Origin: Streptomyces sp. NRRL F-2664
Lineage (GTDB): Bacteria; Actinomycetota; Actinomycetes; Streptomycetales; Streptomycetaceae
DNA length: 64,000 nt
Reading direction: 5' to 3'
NCBI RefSeq assembly: GCF_000719345.1
Contig: NZ_JOFX01000018.1
Coordinates: forward strand, 53,599 to 117,598
This document shows, one piece after another, positions 17,859-25,977 of this stretch. The notes beneath the pieces were generated by a model. It saw only the letters and a program-made list of their open reading frames with translations, searched no databases and was not told where the DNA came from. Position 1 is the stretch's first letter. Every line of letters starts with the position of its first letter. The position numbers were made by a program, and so were the translations under genes.

Positions 17859-18482
17859 ATGACCGCTACGGCCGCCCGCTTCCTCTACCTCGCCCGCCAC
17901 GGCGAGGCGTCGGCCGACGAGAGCGAACTGACGGACGCGGGCCGCCGCCAGGCCGCCCTGCTCGGGGCGCGCCTGCGGGGCGTACCGCTGACCGCGATCC
18001 ACCACGGGCCGCTCCCCCGTGCCGAGCAGACCGCCCGGCTGGTCGCCGAACAGCTCGACGGCGTCCCCCTGCACCGCTCCGAAGGGGCCGGCGACTACCC
18101 CCCGTACGTGCCGTCGCGCGAGGAACTGCCGGCGGAGGCGGCCGACGCCTGGACCGGCTTCCTGGGCGGGTTCACCGCCGAGGAGCGCGCGCAGGGGCCC
18201 GGGCTCGCGGCGGCGGCGCTCGCGGCGTTCACCGGGCCCGTCGTCGGCGACGAGCCGCGCCACGAGCTCCTCGTCACGCACAACTTCCTCGTCGGGTGGC
18301 TGGTACGGGCCGCGTTGGCCGCGCCGAAGTGGCGCTGGCTGGGCATCAACCACGCCAACGCCGCTCTGACCGTCATCCGTTACTCACCCGAGCGTCCGCC
18401 GGCGGTGCTTGTCCTCAACGACACCCGCCACCTCCCGGCAGAGCTGCGCTGGACGGGCTTCCCGCCGGAGCTCCACGTCTGA
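17859..18482 (+). CDS. Histidine phosphatase superfamily protein
   Basis: 207 residues. YLARHGEAS (His14 as phosphohistidine nucleophile) is the RHG motif, and ELLVTHNFLVGW supplies the second catalytic histidine. Size and motifs fit the branch that includes phosphoglycerate-mutase-like phosphatases (SixA/GpmB type); the substrate cannot be read from sequence. The ATG at 17859 follows CGGAGGTTGCCCC. Stands alone between a divergent amidase and the inhibitor gene. Confidence 0.88.
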   Translation: MTATAARFLYLARHGEASADESELTDAGRRQAALLGARLRGVPLTAIHHGPLPRAEQTARLVAEQLDGVPLHRSEGAGDYPPYVPSREELPAEAADAWTGFLGGFTAEERAQGPGLAAAALAAFTGPVVGDEPRHELLVTHNFLVGWLVRAALAAPKWRWLGINHANAALTVIRYSPERPPAVLVLNDTRHLPAELRWTGFPPELHV

Positions 18483-18785
18483 AATCCGGGTGACCGCCTG
18501 CATCCCGTCACCCTGTGCGCCGGTTCCCCCTCGCGCCCACCGCCGTCACCAGGAAGGAACGCGCAGCGGCGGCCGGCGGCCACCGGTGCAGCAGCCGCGC
18601 GGCGGCCCAGGATCCGCCGCGTCAACTGCGCGAACACCCGACGGCGTCCGCTATGCGGCTGATGTGTCCGTAAATCGACCACTCATTGGCGAGCCACCTT
18701 CGGACCTGCCAGGCTCGTTGACAGTTGAGCGCCAGATCGCAGGCGCCGATCCGCAACCGACCCTGAATCGAAGGCGAACTCTGTC
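18483..18785 (+). other. Intergenic region with likely inhibitor promoter
   Basis: About 300 nt without a gene. TTGACA at 18718-18723 is a possible -35 element, without a clear -10 at the usual distance. AT content rises after about 18660. GAAGG lies before the ATG at 18786. No terminator-grade hairpin was found for the upstream phosphatase gene. Confidence 0.35.
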
Positions 18786-19211
18786 ATGCGTCACCACATC
18801 GTCACCGTATCCGCCCTGAGTCTTCTGTGTGTCGCAGGAAGCACCGGCCTCGCGGCGGCCCAACCCGCCCAAGCTCACGGCCCCTCCGCGCTGGTCTTCA
18901 CCGTCACCCGGGGCTCGGGGGAACCCGCGGACACCGTCCTGCGCGCCACTACTCTCACCTGCGCCTACACCGCCGAGGGGACCCACCCCGACCCGAGGGC
19001 CGCATGCGACGCCCTCAACGCCACCGACGGCGAGCTCAACCGCCTGCTGGCGGCACCGAGCCCGTCGACGGTGTGCCCGATGTACTTCGACCCCGTGACG
19101 GTCACGGCGGACGGCGTGCTGAACGGCAAGCGCGTCGCCTGGAAGCACACCTTTTCCAACGCGTGCGTGATGGCCGCCACCCTGAACGGCAACCCGGTGT
19201 ACGCCTTCTGA
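18786..19211 (+). CDS. Subtilisin inhibitor-like secreted protein (SSI family)
   Basis: 141 residues with a signal peptide (hydrophobic core ALSLLCVAGSTGLAAA, cleavage probably after AQA near residue 30), giving a mature protein of about 111 residues, the normal SSI size. Four mature cysteines (59, 74, 97, 127) match the two conserved disulfides, and the segment VTVTADGVLNGKRV is the family core. The reactive bond should be Met99-Tyr100 in VCPMYFDP, equivalent to the Met-Val bond of classical SSI. Secreted dimeric inhibitor of serine proteases, and a Streptomyces marker protein. Confidence 0.95.
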   Translation: MRHHIVTVSALSLLCVAGSTGLAAAQPAQAHGPSALVFTVTRGSGEPADTVLRATTLTCAYTAEGTHPDPRAACDALNATDGELNRLLAAPSPSTVCPMYFDPVTVTADGVLNGKRVAWKHTFSNACVMAATLNGNPVYAF

Positions 19212-19339
19212 CGCCCTAGCAGGATCCGGCGTCCCGCAGGAGGCGCGCCGGGAGGTACGGGGACTCCACGCGGACGGCCCAGCTCCGGCGGCGGGCATGG
19301 CTGCCCGGCCCCCGTGGCCCCGCGCCGGCTGCGGTGTCC

Positions 19340-20308
19340 TCACTGGGACGTGCGGTATTCGTCGAGCTTTTCCGCGAAGGCCTTCGTCTCGGCGACCAGC
19401 CTCTCCCGCGCAGCCGCCCGGCTCTTGTCGCCCTCGGCCCTGAAGGCCTCGGTGAAGTGCGGCCCGAGCTGGGTCCACCAGCCGTGGTCGAGCATCGCCC
19501 AGGCCTGCGGGCACAGCGGAGCACGTGACTTCGGCAGGTAGCCGGCCCCGACCAGCGGCCGGTCGAACCGCTCGGGGTCGCTGCCGTCCAGATAGCAGAG
19601 GAAGTTGAAGACCCTCTGCTGGGTGACCGGGTGGTCGCTGGCGAACCCTTCCAGGGTGAGCTGCCCCTGCTTGCGCGCGATCTCGTCGAAGAGGAGGGCG
19701 GCCGCCATCGACGGATCCGGCCCGACTTCGTTGACGGTGTAGAACGAGGCGAACCCGTCGGCCGCGTCCTCTTCGAGTCCCAGGTTGGGCAGCATCAACT
19801 GGCGCTGGAGGGCGTGGCCCATCTCGTGGCCGAAGATGAACTGGGTGGACAGCGCCGTCAGGTCCCGCGCGTTGTACTTGTCCTGGGGGAAGAGGCCGGG
19901 ACGTTCGACCGTCTTGACCACCTCGTCGAGGGACTTCTCGATCTCGGTCAGGAACGCCGGCAGGATGTAGATCGTCCGCCCGTCGGGCTGGGTGACGGCG
20001 TCCGTCACTCCCGGCGGGACCTTGTCGGTCACCTTGACCGTGAGGTCGTGCGGCAGGGCTACGGAGGCGTTCGCCCAGTCGGCGACCTGCTCCAGCACGC
20101 GGGACCGGCGGACCGCGTCGACGGCCCGCCGGTCCTCGGCCTTGATCGCGTCGTCCTCGTAGACGACCGTGACCTTCCCGCTCGGGCCGGGCGTCGGGTC
20201 GGCTGCGACGGCGGGCACGCCCGTGACAGGGGTGAGGCCCGCAGCGAGCAGCGCGCCCGCGAGGACGACACCGGCGCGGCCCCTTCGTCCGCCACCACTG
20301 GTGAGCAC
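19340..20308 (-). CDS. DUF4344-type secreted zinc metallopeptidase
   Basis: 322 residues from a GTG at 20308, chosen because AAAGGAG lies 9 nt upstream and a signal peptide begins at once (RGRAGVVLAGALLAAGLTPVTG, AxA site near VAA). HEMGH at 161-165 is the zinc motif, and EEDAADGFASF about 18 residues later offers the third ligand and matches DUF4344 putative metallopeptidases. Catalytic activity is inferred from the motif only. The frame continues upstream to 21154, but that is antisense of the VOC gene. Confidence 0.85.
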   Translation of the reverse strand: MLTSGGGRRGRAGVVLAGALLAAGLTPVTGVPAVAADPTPGPSGKVTVVYEDDAIKAEDRRAVDAVRRSRVLEQVADWANASVALPHDLTVKVTDKVPPGVTDAVTQPDGRTIYILPAFLTEIEKSLDEVVKTVERPGLFPQDKYNARDLTALSTQFIFGHEMGHALQRQLMLPNLGLEEDAADGFASFYTVNEVGPDPSMAAALLFDEIARKQGQLTLEGFASDHPVTQQRVFNFLCYLDGSDPERFDRPLVGAGYLPKSRAPLCPQAWAMLDHGWWTQLGPHFTEAFRAEGDKSRAAARERLVAETKAFAEKLDEYRTSQ

Positions 20309-20629
20309 GCTGGCCGGCTCCTTTCCGAAGCGGAACGGCACGCGGATCCTCTCCGCAGCCCCCCTCCTTCCACCATGGCCCATCCCGCCCGGTTCGGCGA
20401 CGGCGGGGACCGGGGGAAGTCCTCGTGGTGGGGACCGCCTCATGGGGTGACGCCCCGGGGTGCGGGCGGGTCGGCACGGCCCGGCGTCCCCCCGCCTGCG
20501 GTGACCGCGCGCGTAGCCTGAGCCCCACGACCCGGCGGTCTGCGGATGTCGAGGATGTCCCCCCGCCCCGTCCCGGACACAGCAGGGGTCACCCTCTCGG
20601 CGCCGCACGAGCGAGAAGGAGAGATCGGC
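20309..20629. other. Divergent intergenic region
   Basis: 321 nt between the divergent peptidase and VOC genes; it must hold both promoters. I saw no dyad, repeat or convincing -35/-10 pair. A good GAGAAGGAGAG ribosome site ends it before 20630. Confidence 0.4.
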
Positions 20630-21070
20630 ATGGCGATTCAGCGGATGGACAACGTCGGTATCGTCGTCGAGGACTTGGACGCCGCCGTGGCGTTCTTCGT
20701 GGAACTCGGTATGGAGCTCGAAGGCACGGCGCAGATCGAGGGGCCCTTCGCCGACGAGTGCACCGGGCTCGACGGCGTCCGCTGCGACGTCGCGATGGTC
20801 CGGACCCCGGACGGTCACAGCCGGCTCGAACTGGCGAAGTACCGCAGCCCGGAGGCCATCGTCGACGGGCCGCGCAACCGGCCGCACAACGTCGTGGGCA
20901 CCCACCGGGTCATGTTCGCCGTCGACGACATCGAGGACACGGTGGCCCGTCTGCGGCCTCACGGCGCCGAACTCGTCGGCGGCATCGCCCGGTTCGAGGA
21001 CAGCTACCTGCTCTGCTACGTCCGCGGCCCGGAGGGCGTCATCATCGGACTCGCCGAGCAGCTCCGCTGA
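20630..21070 (+). CDS. VOC/glyoxalase superfamily protein
   Basis: 146 residues, one VOC domain built of two beta-alpha-beta-beta-beta units: QRMDNVGIVVEDLDAAVAFF at the start and HRVMFAVDDIEDTVARL in the middle. Possible metal ligands are Glu and His at the usual strand positions (RLELAKY and the C-terminal GPEGVIIGLAEQL). Resembles lactoylglutathione-lyase-like dioxygenase/epimerase folds of unknown substrate. The last 29 nt overlap the end of the convergent glycosyltransferase gene. Confidence 0.88.
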   Translation: MAIQRMDNVGIVVEDLDAAVAFFVELGMELEGTAQIEGPFADECTGLDGVRCDVAMVRTPDGHSRLELAKYRSPEAIVDGPRNRPHNVVGTHRVMFAVDDIEDTVARLRPHGAELVGGIARFEDSYLLCYVRGPEGVIIGLAEQLR

Positions 21071-22310
21071 AGGGCAGCCGGTCCAGGACGTCGAGGACGG
21101 GCCGGACGCCGTCCTCACCGGCGAGCGCTGCCGCGATACGACGCGAGCGGGCACGCAGGACGGGATCCCGGGCGGCCTGTGCGATCGCGCCGCCCAGCTG
21201 CGAGGCCGTCAGACCCTGGTAGCGCAGCGGAGGCGGGCAGACGCCCAGACCGTGCAGGCGCTGCGCCCAGAAGTGCTGGTCGAGCTGGACCGGGACGGCG
21301 ACGGCGGGGGTGCCGGCGCGGAGACCGGCCGCGGTGGTGCCCGCGCCGGCGTGGTGGACGACCGCCGCCGTCTGCGGGAACAGCCAGGCGTGCGGGACCT
21401 CCTGGACGGTGATCAGGTCGTCGTTCTCGGCGTGCAGGCCGCTCCAGCCCGACTGGATGATCCCGCGGACCCGCGCCCGGCGCAGGGCGGTGGTGAGCAG
21501 CGTGCTGAGGTGGTCGGCATCGGCCGCGACGAAGCTGCCGAAGCCGGCGAAGACCGGGGCCGGCCCTGCGGCCAGGAAGTCGGTCAGGCGCGGGTCGGGC
21601 TGCCAGCCGGGCGCGGTCGCGGGCCACCAGTAGCCGCAGACCTGGTGGCCGGGCGGCCAGTCGTCGGGCCGGGGGACGATCCGCGGACTGAAACCGTGCA
21701 GGACCGTACGGCTGCGCGAGCGGCTCAGCGGTTCGGCGAACCGCTGCCGCGGGAGCCCCAGTTCGCGGCGCAGCTGGGCGACGGCCGGGGCGAAGAGGCG
21801 TTCCGTGCCGAGCCACAGAGCGGTGCCGGCCAGCCGGTTGCCGTAGGGGCCCAGCGAGCGGACGCGCGTGACGAGGGGAGGGAAGGCCGCGGTCGGCCGG
21901 ACCGGCTGGAGGTGGACACCGAGAGCCGGCACGTGCAGCGCTTCGCCGAGGGCCGCGCACACCGGGTCGGTGGTGGCGGAAGCCAGCAGGACGTCGGCGC
22001 CCTGCCGCACCGCGTCCGCCACCCCGGCGGCCAGCCGGGGCATGAAGGTGCGGGCCATGCGCGTCAGTCGCGCCATCGCCACGGCCGGGCTCGTCGCCCG
22101 CGCCAGCCCCTGCCCGGCGGCGGAAGCCAGCTCCTGTCGCGGGTCGACGGGCAGGGGCCGGAACTCCAGGCCGAAGGCCTGCACGGTCTCCCCGAAGCGC
22201 TCATGGGTGGCCAGCGCCACCTCGTGCCCCGCAGCACGAAGCCGCACCCCGAGCCCGGTGTAGGGGGCGACATCGCCCCAACTCCCCGCCGTGACGATCA
22301 GCACCTGCAC
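21042..22310 (-). CDS. UDP-glycosyltransferase-like protein (GT1/GT28 fold)
   Basis: 422 residues. The N-terminus MQVLIVTAGSWGDVAPYTGLG is the acceptor-domain start typical of macrolide/sterol glycosyltransferases, and the C-terminal donor domain has PQTAAVVHHAGAGTTAAGLRAGTP followed by PVQLDQHFWAQRL, the sugar-nucleotide-binding signature. It probably transfers a sugar from a nucleotide donor to a hydrophobic acceptor (natural product, sterol or drug). Start ATG at 22310. Its stop lies inside the 3' end of the VOC gene, an unusual convergent overlap. Confidence 0.9.
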   Translation of the reverse strand: MQVLIVTAGSWGDVAPYTGLGVRLRAAGHEVALATHERFGETVQAFGLEFRPLPVDPRQELASAAGQGLARATSPAVAMARLTRMARTFMPRLAAGVADAVRQGADVLLASATTDPVCAALGEALHVPALGVHLQPVRPTAAFPPLVTRVRSLGPYGNRLAGTALWLGTERLFAPAVAQLRRELGLPRQRFAEPLSRSRSRTVLHGFSPRIVPRPDDWPPGHQVCGYWWPATAPGWQPDPRLTDFLAAGPAPVFAGFGSFVAADADHLSTLLTTALRRARVRGIIQSGWSGLHAENDDLITVQEVPHAWLFPQTAAVVHHAGAGTTAAGLRAGTPAVAVPVQLDQHFWAQRLHGLGVCPPPLRYQGLTASQLGGAIAQAARDPVLRARSRRIAAALAGEDGVRPVLDVLDRLPFSGAARRVR

Positions 22311-22521
22311 GGTGACAGCATGTCATGCCCGGCCCACCCCCGCGAAGGCCCGCGACGCGGCCGTTTCGACCGGGGCCGTGCCGTCCCGCCGTCCTGTGGC
22401 AACTGGTCATGCGCAGAGCGGTTGCGACCGCACGCCGGGTGTACGGATGCGTCCGGGCAGCGGGGTGGAAGTGTACGGCGAAGTAGTCGTGGGCGGGCCG
22501 ATGCGCCCCTACGCTTGTGTC

Positions 22522-22857
22522 ATGGCAGATGACCAGGATGAACGCGGCCCCGAGATGGAGAGCGGGGACGGTCACGTCGTCGTCAGGATCGGCGGCGAGA
22601 TGGACGTCGACCGGGCCCCCATGCTGAAACAGGCGCTGCTCGACGCGGTCTCCGGGCCGGATCGCCCCGCCGGGGTGATCCTGGACCTGACCGATCTGAC
22701 ATTCTGCGACTCGTCCGGCCTGAACGCCATCCTCCAGGCCCGCCGCGTCGCGCTCGAACACGGTCGACAGCTACGGCTGCACGCCCCGAGCCCCCAGGTG
22801 CGGCGCCTGCTGTCCCTGACCGGAGCGGAAAGCCTCTTCCCCATCACCGGCACCTGA
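22522..22857 (+). CDS. STAS-domain anti-sigma factor antagonist
   Basis: 111 residues, a single STAS domain: GHVVVRIGGEMDVDRAP, LDLTDLTFCDSSGLNAIL and a C-terminal helix. In SpoIIAA/RsbV relatives the serine of DSSG (here Ser65) is phosphorylated by an anti-sigma kinase and released by a PP2C phosphatase; ATPase (3768-4169) and phosphatase (59165-61597) candidates occur in this window but far apart. The ATG at 22522 was chosen to match the family N-terminus; ribosome site weak. Confidence 0.9.
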   Translation: MADDQDERGPEMESGDGHVVVRIGGEMDVDRAPMLKQALLDAVSGPDRPAGVILDLTDLTFCDSSGLNAILQARRVALEHGRQLRLHAPSPQVRRLLSLTGAESLFPITGT

Positions 22858-22942
22858 GCCGCGGGCCCGACCCGCCCGCCGCCCTCCGACACTCCGGAAC
22901 TTCCGTTCCGTGATCGGGTCACCGGCCGACGGGGCGCTGTCC

Positions 22943-24250
22943 TCAGGAGGGGGCGAGGCGGCGGAAGCGGTCGTCGTCCTGGAGGCCGACGGCGGGAATG
23001 CCCAGGAGGTCGTCGACGCCGGGGAAGCCCTCGTCCGCCTGGAAGCGGGCTCCGTGGACGGTCGCGTTCTGCTGCGGGCCCGCGTACATGCCGGTGTGGG
23101 CGCTTCCCAGCTCCATGAGGTAGCCGCCCGTCGCCGACCCGCGGCGCCGGTCCGTGGTGACGACCTGTGCGGCGTAGGTGTTCATGGCGGCGACGCGCTG
23201 GTAGAGGGCGGTCGCGGACATCGTGGGGCGGCGGGCCGGGCGGCCGTCGAGGCCCTTGACCCGGATGCGGTGCGTACGGGCGGCCTCCAGCACCGCTCCC
23301 AGGCCGGTCGCACCCAGGTTCATGCTGCCGTCGTAGCGGGTGACGAACGCCTGCAGCTCGGGGCTCATGGGCCCGCCGGCGAGGTAGGCGTCCACGTGGG
23401 CCTGGTAGCCGTCGTCGCGGATGCTCTCCAGGTAGAGGGTGCCCACGCCGGCGGCCCGGATCTCTTCCATGTGCGTGTGCAGGAACTGCCAGATGCGAGC
23501 CCCGGAATGGCTGCCGCCGATGGCCACGCCGTCGAACTCTTCGAGCAGTGCGCGCAGGTCGCCCACCCCGTCCCGGGAGTCGGCGCCCGCCAGGGTGTCC
23601 TCCACCCTCCGGTGGCGCTGTCGGCGGTCCTCGGGGGTCTCCGTGTAGGCGTCGCGGGTCGCTCGGGCGTCGCGGCCGAGTTGCGCATCGCGTGCGTCCT
23701 GCCGGTCCCAGTGGCCGGTGGTCCGCGGGTCGGCACGGCCGATGCCCTCCAGCACCTCGTTGCGGCCGGCGGTGACGGGCACGCCGGGTGCGAGGTGGCG
23801 GAGGCCGCCCAGGGTGAAGTGGAGCAGCGGATCGGTCTCCTGGAGCGTCTGGGGGTCCGCGTCGACGGCCACGCGCTGCTTGCGGCTGGTGTCCCGGGTC
23901 GGCTGCGGCAGGTTCTGCCACTCGGCGGGGGTCAGGGCGTTGGGGGTGCGGTCGTTGGCACGGGAGGTGCGTGGGCCGCGTACGCGCAGTGAGGGGCCCG
24001 GGGGGTGCTGGTGGAGTTCGTCCTCCTCCATGCGCTGGACCGCGGGTGCGGGACCCGGTTGCCCGCCGCCGGGGGTGTGCGTGGGCCGCCGGGCCTCGAT
24101 CATGCGGGAGACCACCGCGTTGCCGGCGAGGCCCTGCAGGTGCAGCATCGGTTCCGCGGCCGGTGTGCCGGCCGTCCCGGGCTGCCGTACCGCGGCCCTC
24201 GGGCGCCGTGGGCCTCTGCGCCGCTCGTCACCGGTCTGCTGCGCCCGCAT
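22943..24250 (-). CDS. Candidate contractile-injection-system effector with Tiki/ChaN-like toxin domain
   Basis: 435 residues. Residues 37-50 (HLQGLAGNAVVSRM) match the short LQ..AGNAAV..L motif that marks proteins associated with extracellular contractile injection systems and DUF4157 proteins, and AVQRMEEDE (70-77) is a second such feature. The C-terminal half (about 225-430) looks like the Tiki/ChaN-like C domain of membrane-targeted toxins: VAIGGSHSGARIWQFL (242-257), GVGTLYLESIRDDGYQ (268-283), HRIRVKGLD, and MELGSAHTGMY with His385 near GFPGVDDLLGIP. No signal peptide, consistent with loading into a particle. The ATG at 24250 follows GGGAAGG. No injection-system structural genes are in the window. 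The family assignment is from memory of the motifs and needs profile searching. Confidence 0.6.
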   Translation of the reverse strand: MRAQQTGDERRRGPRRPRAAVRQPGTAGTPAAEPMLHLQGLAGNAVVSRMIEARRPTHTPGGGQPGPAPAVQRMEEDELHQHPPGPSLRVRGPRTSRANDRTPNALTPAEWQNLPQPTRDTSRKQRVAVDADPQTLQETDPLLHFTLGGLRHLAPGVPVTAGRNEVLEGIGRADPRTTGHWDRQDARDAQLGRDARATRDAYTETPEDRRQRHRRVEDTLAGADSRDGVGDLRALLEEFDGVAIGGSHSGARIWQFLHTHMEEIRAAGVGTLYLESIRDDGYQAHVDAYLAGGPMSPELQAFVTRYDGSMNLGATGLGAVLEAARTHRIRVKGLDGRPARRPTMSATALYQRVAAMNTYAAQVVTTDRRRGSATGGYLMELGSAHTGMYAGPQQNATVHGARFQADEGFPGVDDLLGIPAVGLQDDDRFRRLAPS

Positions 24251-24514
24251 ACGGCCTTCCCCCTTGCGACTGCGTCGTGCACCGCGCCTTCCGAACTGCG
24301 AGCGTCACGTTTCCGCCCCGGCGGCGGTATGCCCGGACGGGCAGGCGCCGGTGCAGGGCCGTTGCCCTCGCGGCACGGCGACCGACCGCACCGGGCACGG
24401 CCCGCCGGCTGCCCGACGCGGGCGGGGGAAGGTCGGTCGGAGGGGGAATGGGCGGGCATCGGGGCCGTGTTCTCGCTGGAGCAGACCTTCCCGCACGGGT
24501 ACTTGGAGGATGTC

Positions 24515-24940
24515 ATGGCACTGTCCCGGACCGAGCGTGAGCAGTTCCTCGCCGAACCCCACATCGCCGCCCTCTCCGTCGACGCAGGCTCTGACCGCGC
24601 GCCGCTGACGGTACCGATCTGGTACGACTACTCCCCCGGCGGCGAGGTCTGGATCATGACCGGACGCGAGTCCCGCAAGGCCGGGCTGATCGCTTCCGCC
24701 GGCCGGTTCAGTCTGATGATCGACCGCGTGGAACCGACGATCCGGTACGTGTCGGTCGAGGGCCCGGTCGTCTCGGTCGTGCCGGCCACCCGCGAACAAC
24801 TGCACTCGATCTCCGCGCGGTACCTGCCGGCCGACAAGGTCGACGGTTACGTCGACGCCGCCTGGAAGAACCACGGCGAGCAGGTGGTGATCCGTATGCG
24901 CCCGGCCCGGTGGGTGAGTTCCGACCTCGGCCAGGTCTGA
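24515..24940 (+). CDS. Pyridoxamine 5'-phosphate oxidase-fold protein
   Basis: 141 residues of the split-barrel flavin-binding fold: REQFLAEPHIAALSVD, PIWYDYSPGGEVWIMTGRESRKA, then RYVSVEGPVVSV. The shape matches actinobacterial PPOX-family proteins that use FMN or F420; cofactor and substrate cannot be told. The ATG at 24515 follows TTGGAGGATGTC. Divergent from the effector-like gene; 264 nt between them. Confidence 0.85.
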   Translation: MALSRTEREQFLAEPHIAALSVDAGSDRAPLTVPIWYDYSPGGEVWIMTGRESRKAGLIASAGRFSLMIDRVEPTIRYVSVEGPVVSVVPATREQLHSISARYLPADKVDGYVDAAWKNHGEQVVIRMRPARWVSSDLGQV

Positions 24941-25132
24941 TCCGGCAGCACGCGTGCCCGCGGCGCGGCGCCCTCGCCGCGCCCGAGCGGGGGCGGTGGC
25001 ACGGGTCCGGGCGAACCAACGAGCGAAACACGGATTCGCGGTCACTCCGTGATCAAAAGGCGCCCGTACCCGTTGATGGTGACGTCCCCCGCCTCGGGGG
25101 ACGGGAGACCGCACCAGACAGGAGGACCGCGC

Positions 25133-25915
25133 GTGGCCGAGAGCTTGGCCGATGTCATCGGGGTCGCCGGGGGCGAGTTCCGCTTCCTGCGGAGGCTGCT
25201 CGGCGATGTCGGGGAGGACGCCTGGGAACGGTTGCTCGAATGGTTCATCGACGACTGGTTCCGGCTGGACGTGGTGGGGTTGGAGAACGTTCCCGCCGAC
25301 GGGCCGGCCGTGCTCGTCGCCAACCACTCCGGTGCGTGGGGCCTGGACGCCTTCGTGCTGCAGAAGGCCCTGCACCGGTCGCTGCGGCGCTCCCTGCACG
25401 TGCTGGCCGCGCCGTTCGTCTTCCGTCTGCCCGTACTGGGTTCGTACGCAGCGAGGAAGGGCGCCGTACCCATCGGGCCGAGGGCCGCCATGCAGCGTCT
25501 GAGTGCCGGTGAGCTGGTCGCGGTGTTCCCGGAGGGGGTGGCCGGGCTGGAGAAGCCGTTCCGTGAGCGCTACCGGCTCCAGCCGTTCGACCCGGGGTTC
25601 GCGGTGGCGGCCCTGCACACCGGAGCGTCGATCGTTCCCGTCAGCATCATCGGGGCCGAGGAGTCCTCACCGAGGATCGGGGAGGTGCCCGCGCTGGCGA
25701 AGCTGCTGGACCTGCCCTGCTTTCCGCTGACCTCACCCTTTCCCCTGCCCGCGAAGTGGCTGATCACCATCGGTGAGCCCATCGCGCCGCCCGAGCGGCC
25801 CCGCGGTTTCGGTGCCCGGTCGGCGGCTGCCCGATGGCTCTGCGCCGAGGTCCAGGAGACCGTCCAGGGCATGGTCGGGCGGGAGCGCGAACGGCGGAAC
25901 GCCTTCGTACGGTAG
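25133..25915 (+). CDS. PlsC-type glycerophospholipid acyltransferase
   Basis: 260 residues. NHSGAWGLDA is the HX(n)D catalytic block in the variant form used by this actinobacterial subgroup, and VAVFPEGVAGLEKPF is the FPEG acceptor-binding motif; ASIVPVSIIGAEES is the third conserved block. Predicted to acylate lysophosphatidate or a related acceptor at the inner face of the membrane. The GTG at 25133 follows ACAGGAGG. A small hairpin (25084-25102, 8-bp arms, loop CCT) lies in the leader. Resembles the group containing RDD/lysophospholipid acyltransferases. Confidence 0.88.
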   Translation: MAESLADVIGVAGGEFRFLRRLLGDVGEDAWERLLEWFIDDWFRLDVVGLENVPADGPAVLVANHSGAWGLDAFVLQKALHRSLRRSLHVLAAPFVFRLPVLGSYAARKGAVPIGPRAAMQRLSAGELVAVFPEGVAGLEKPFRERYRLQPFDPGFAVAALHTGASIVPVSIIGAEESSPRIGEVPALAKLLDLPCFPLTSPFPLPAKWLITIGEPIAPPERPRGFGARSAAARWLCAEVQETVQGMVGRERERRNAFVR

Positions 25916-25946
25916 GCCGCCGCGCTCACCCTGGTGCGGGCCGACG

Positions 25947-25977
25947 GCCCGCCGCCTCAAGTGCCGAGGCGGCGGGC
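25947..25977. terminator. 12-bp hairpin over convergent gene ends
   Basis: GCCCGCCGCCTC (25947-25958) pairs exactly with 25966-25977 across the loop AAGTGCC. It lies about 30 nt past the acyltransferase stop and overlaps the stop codon and last codons of the opposite P450-like gene. Confidence 0.6.
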
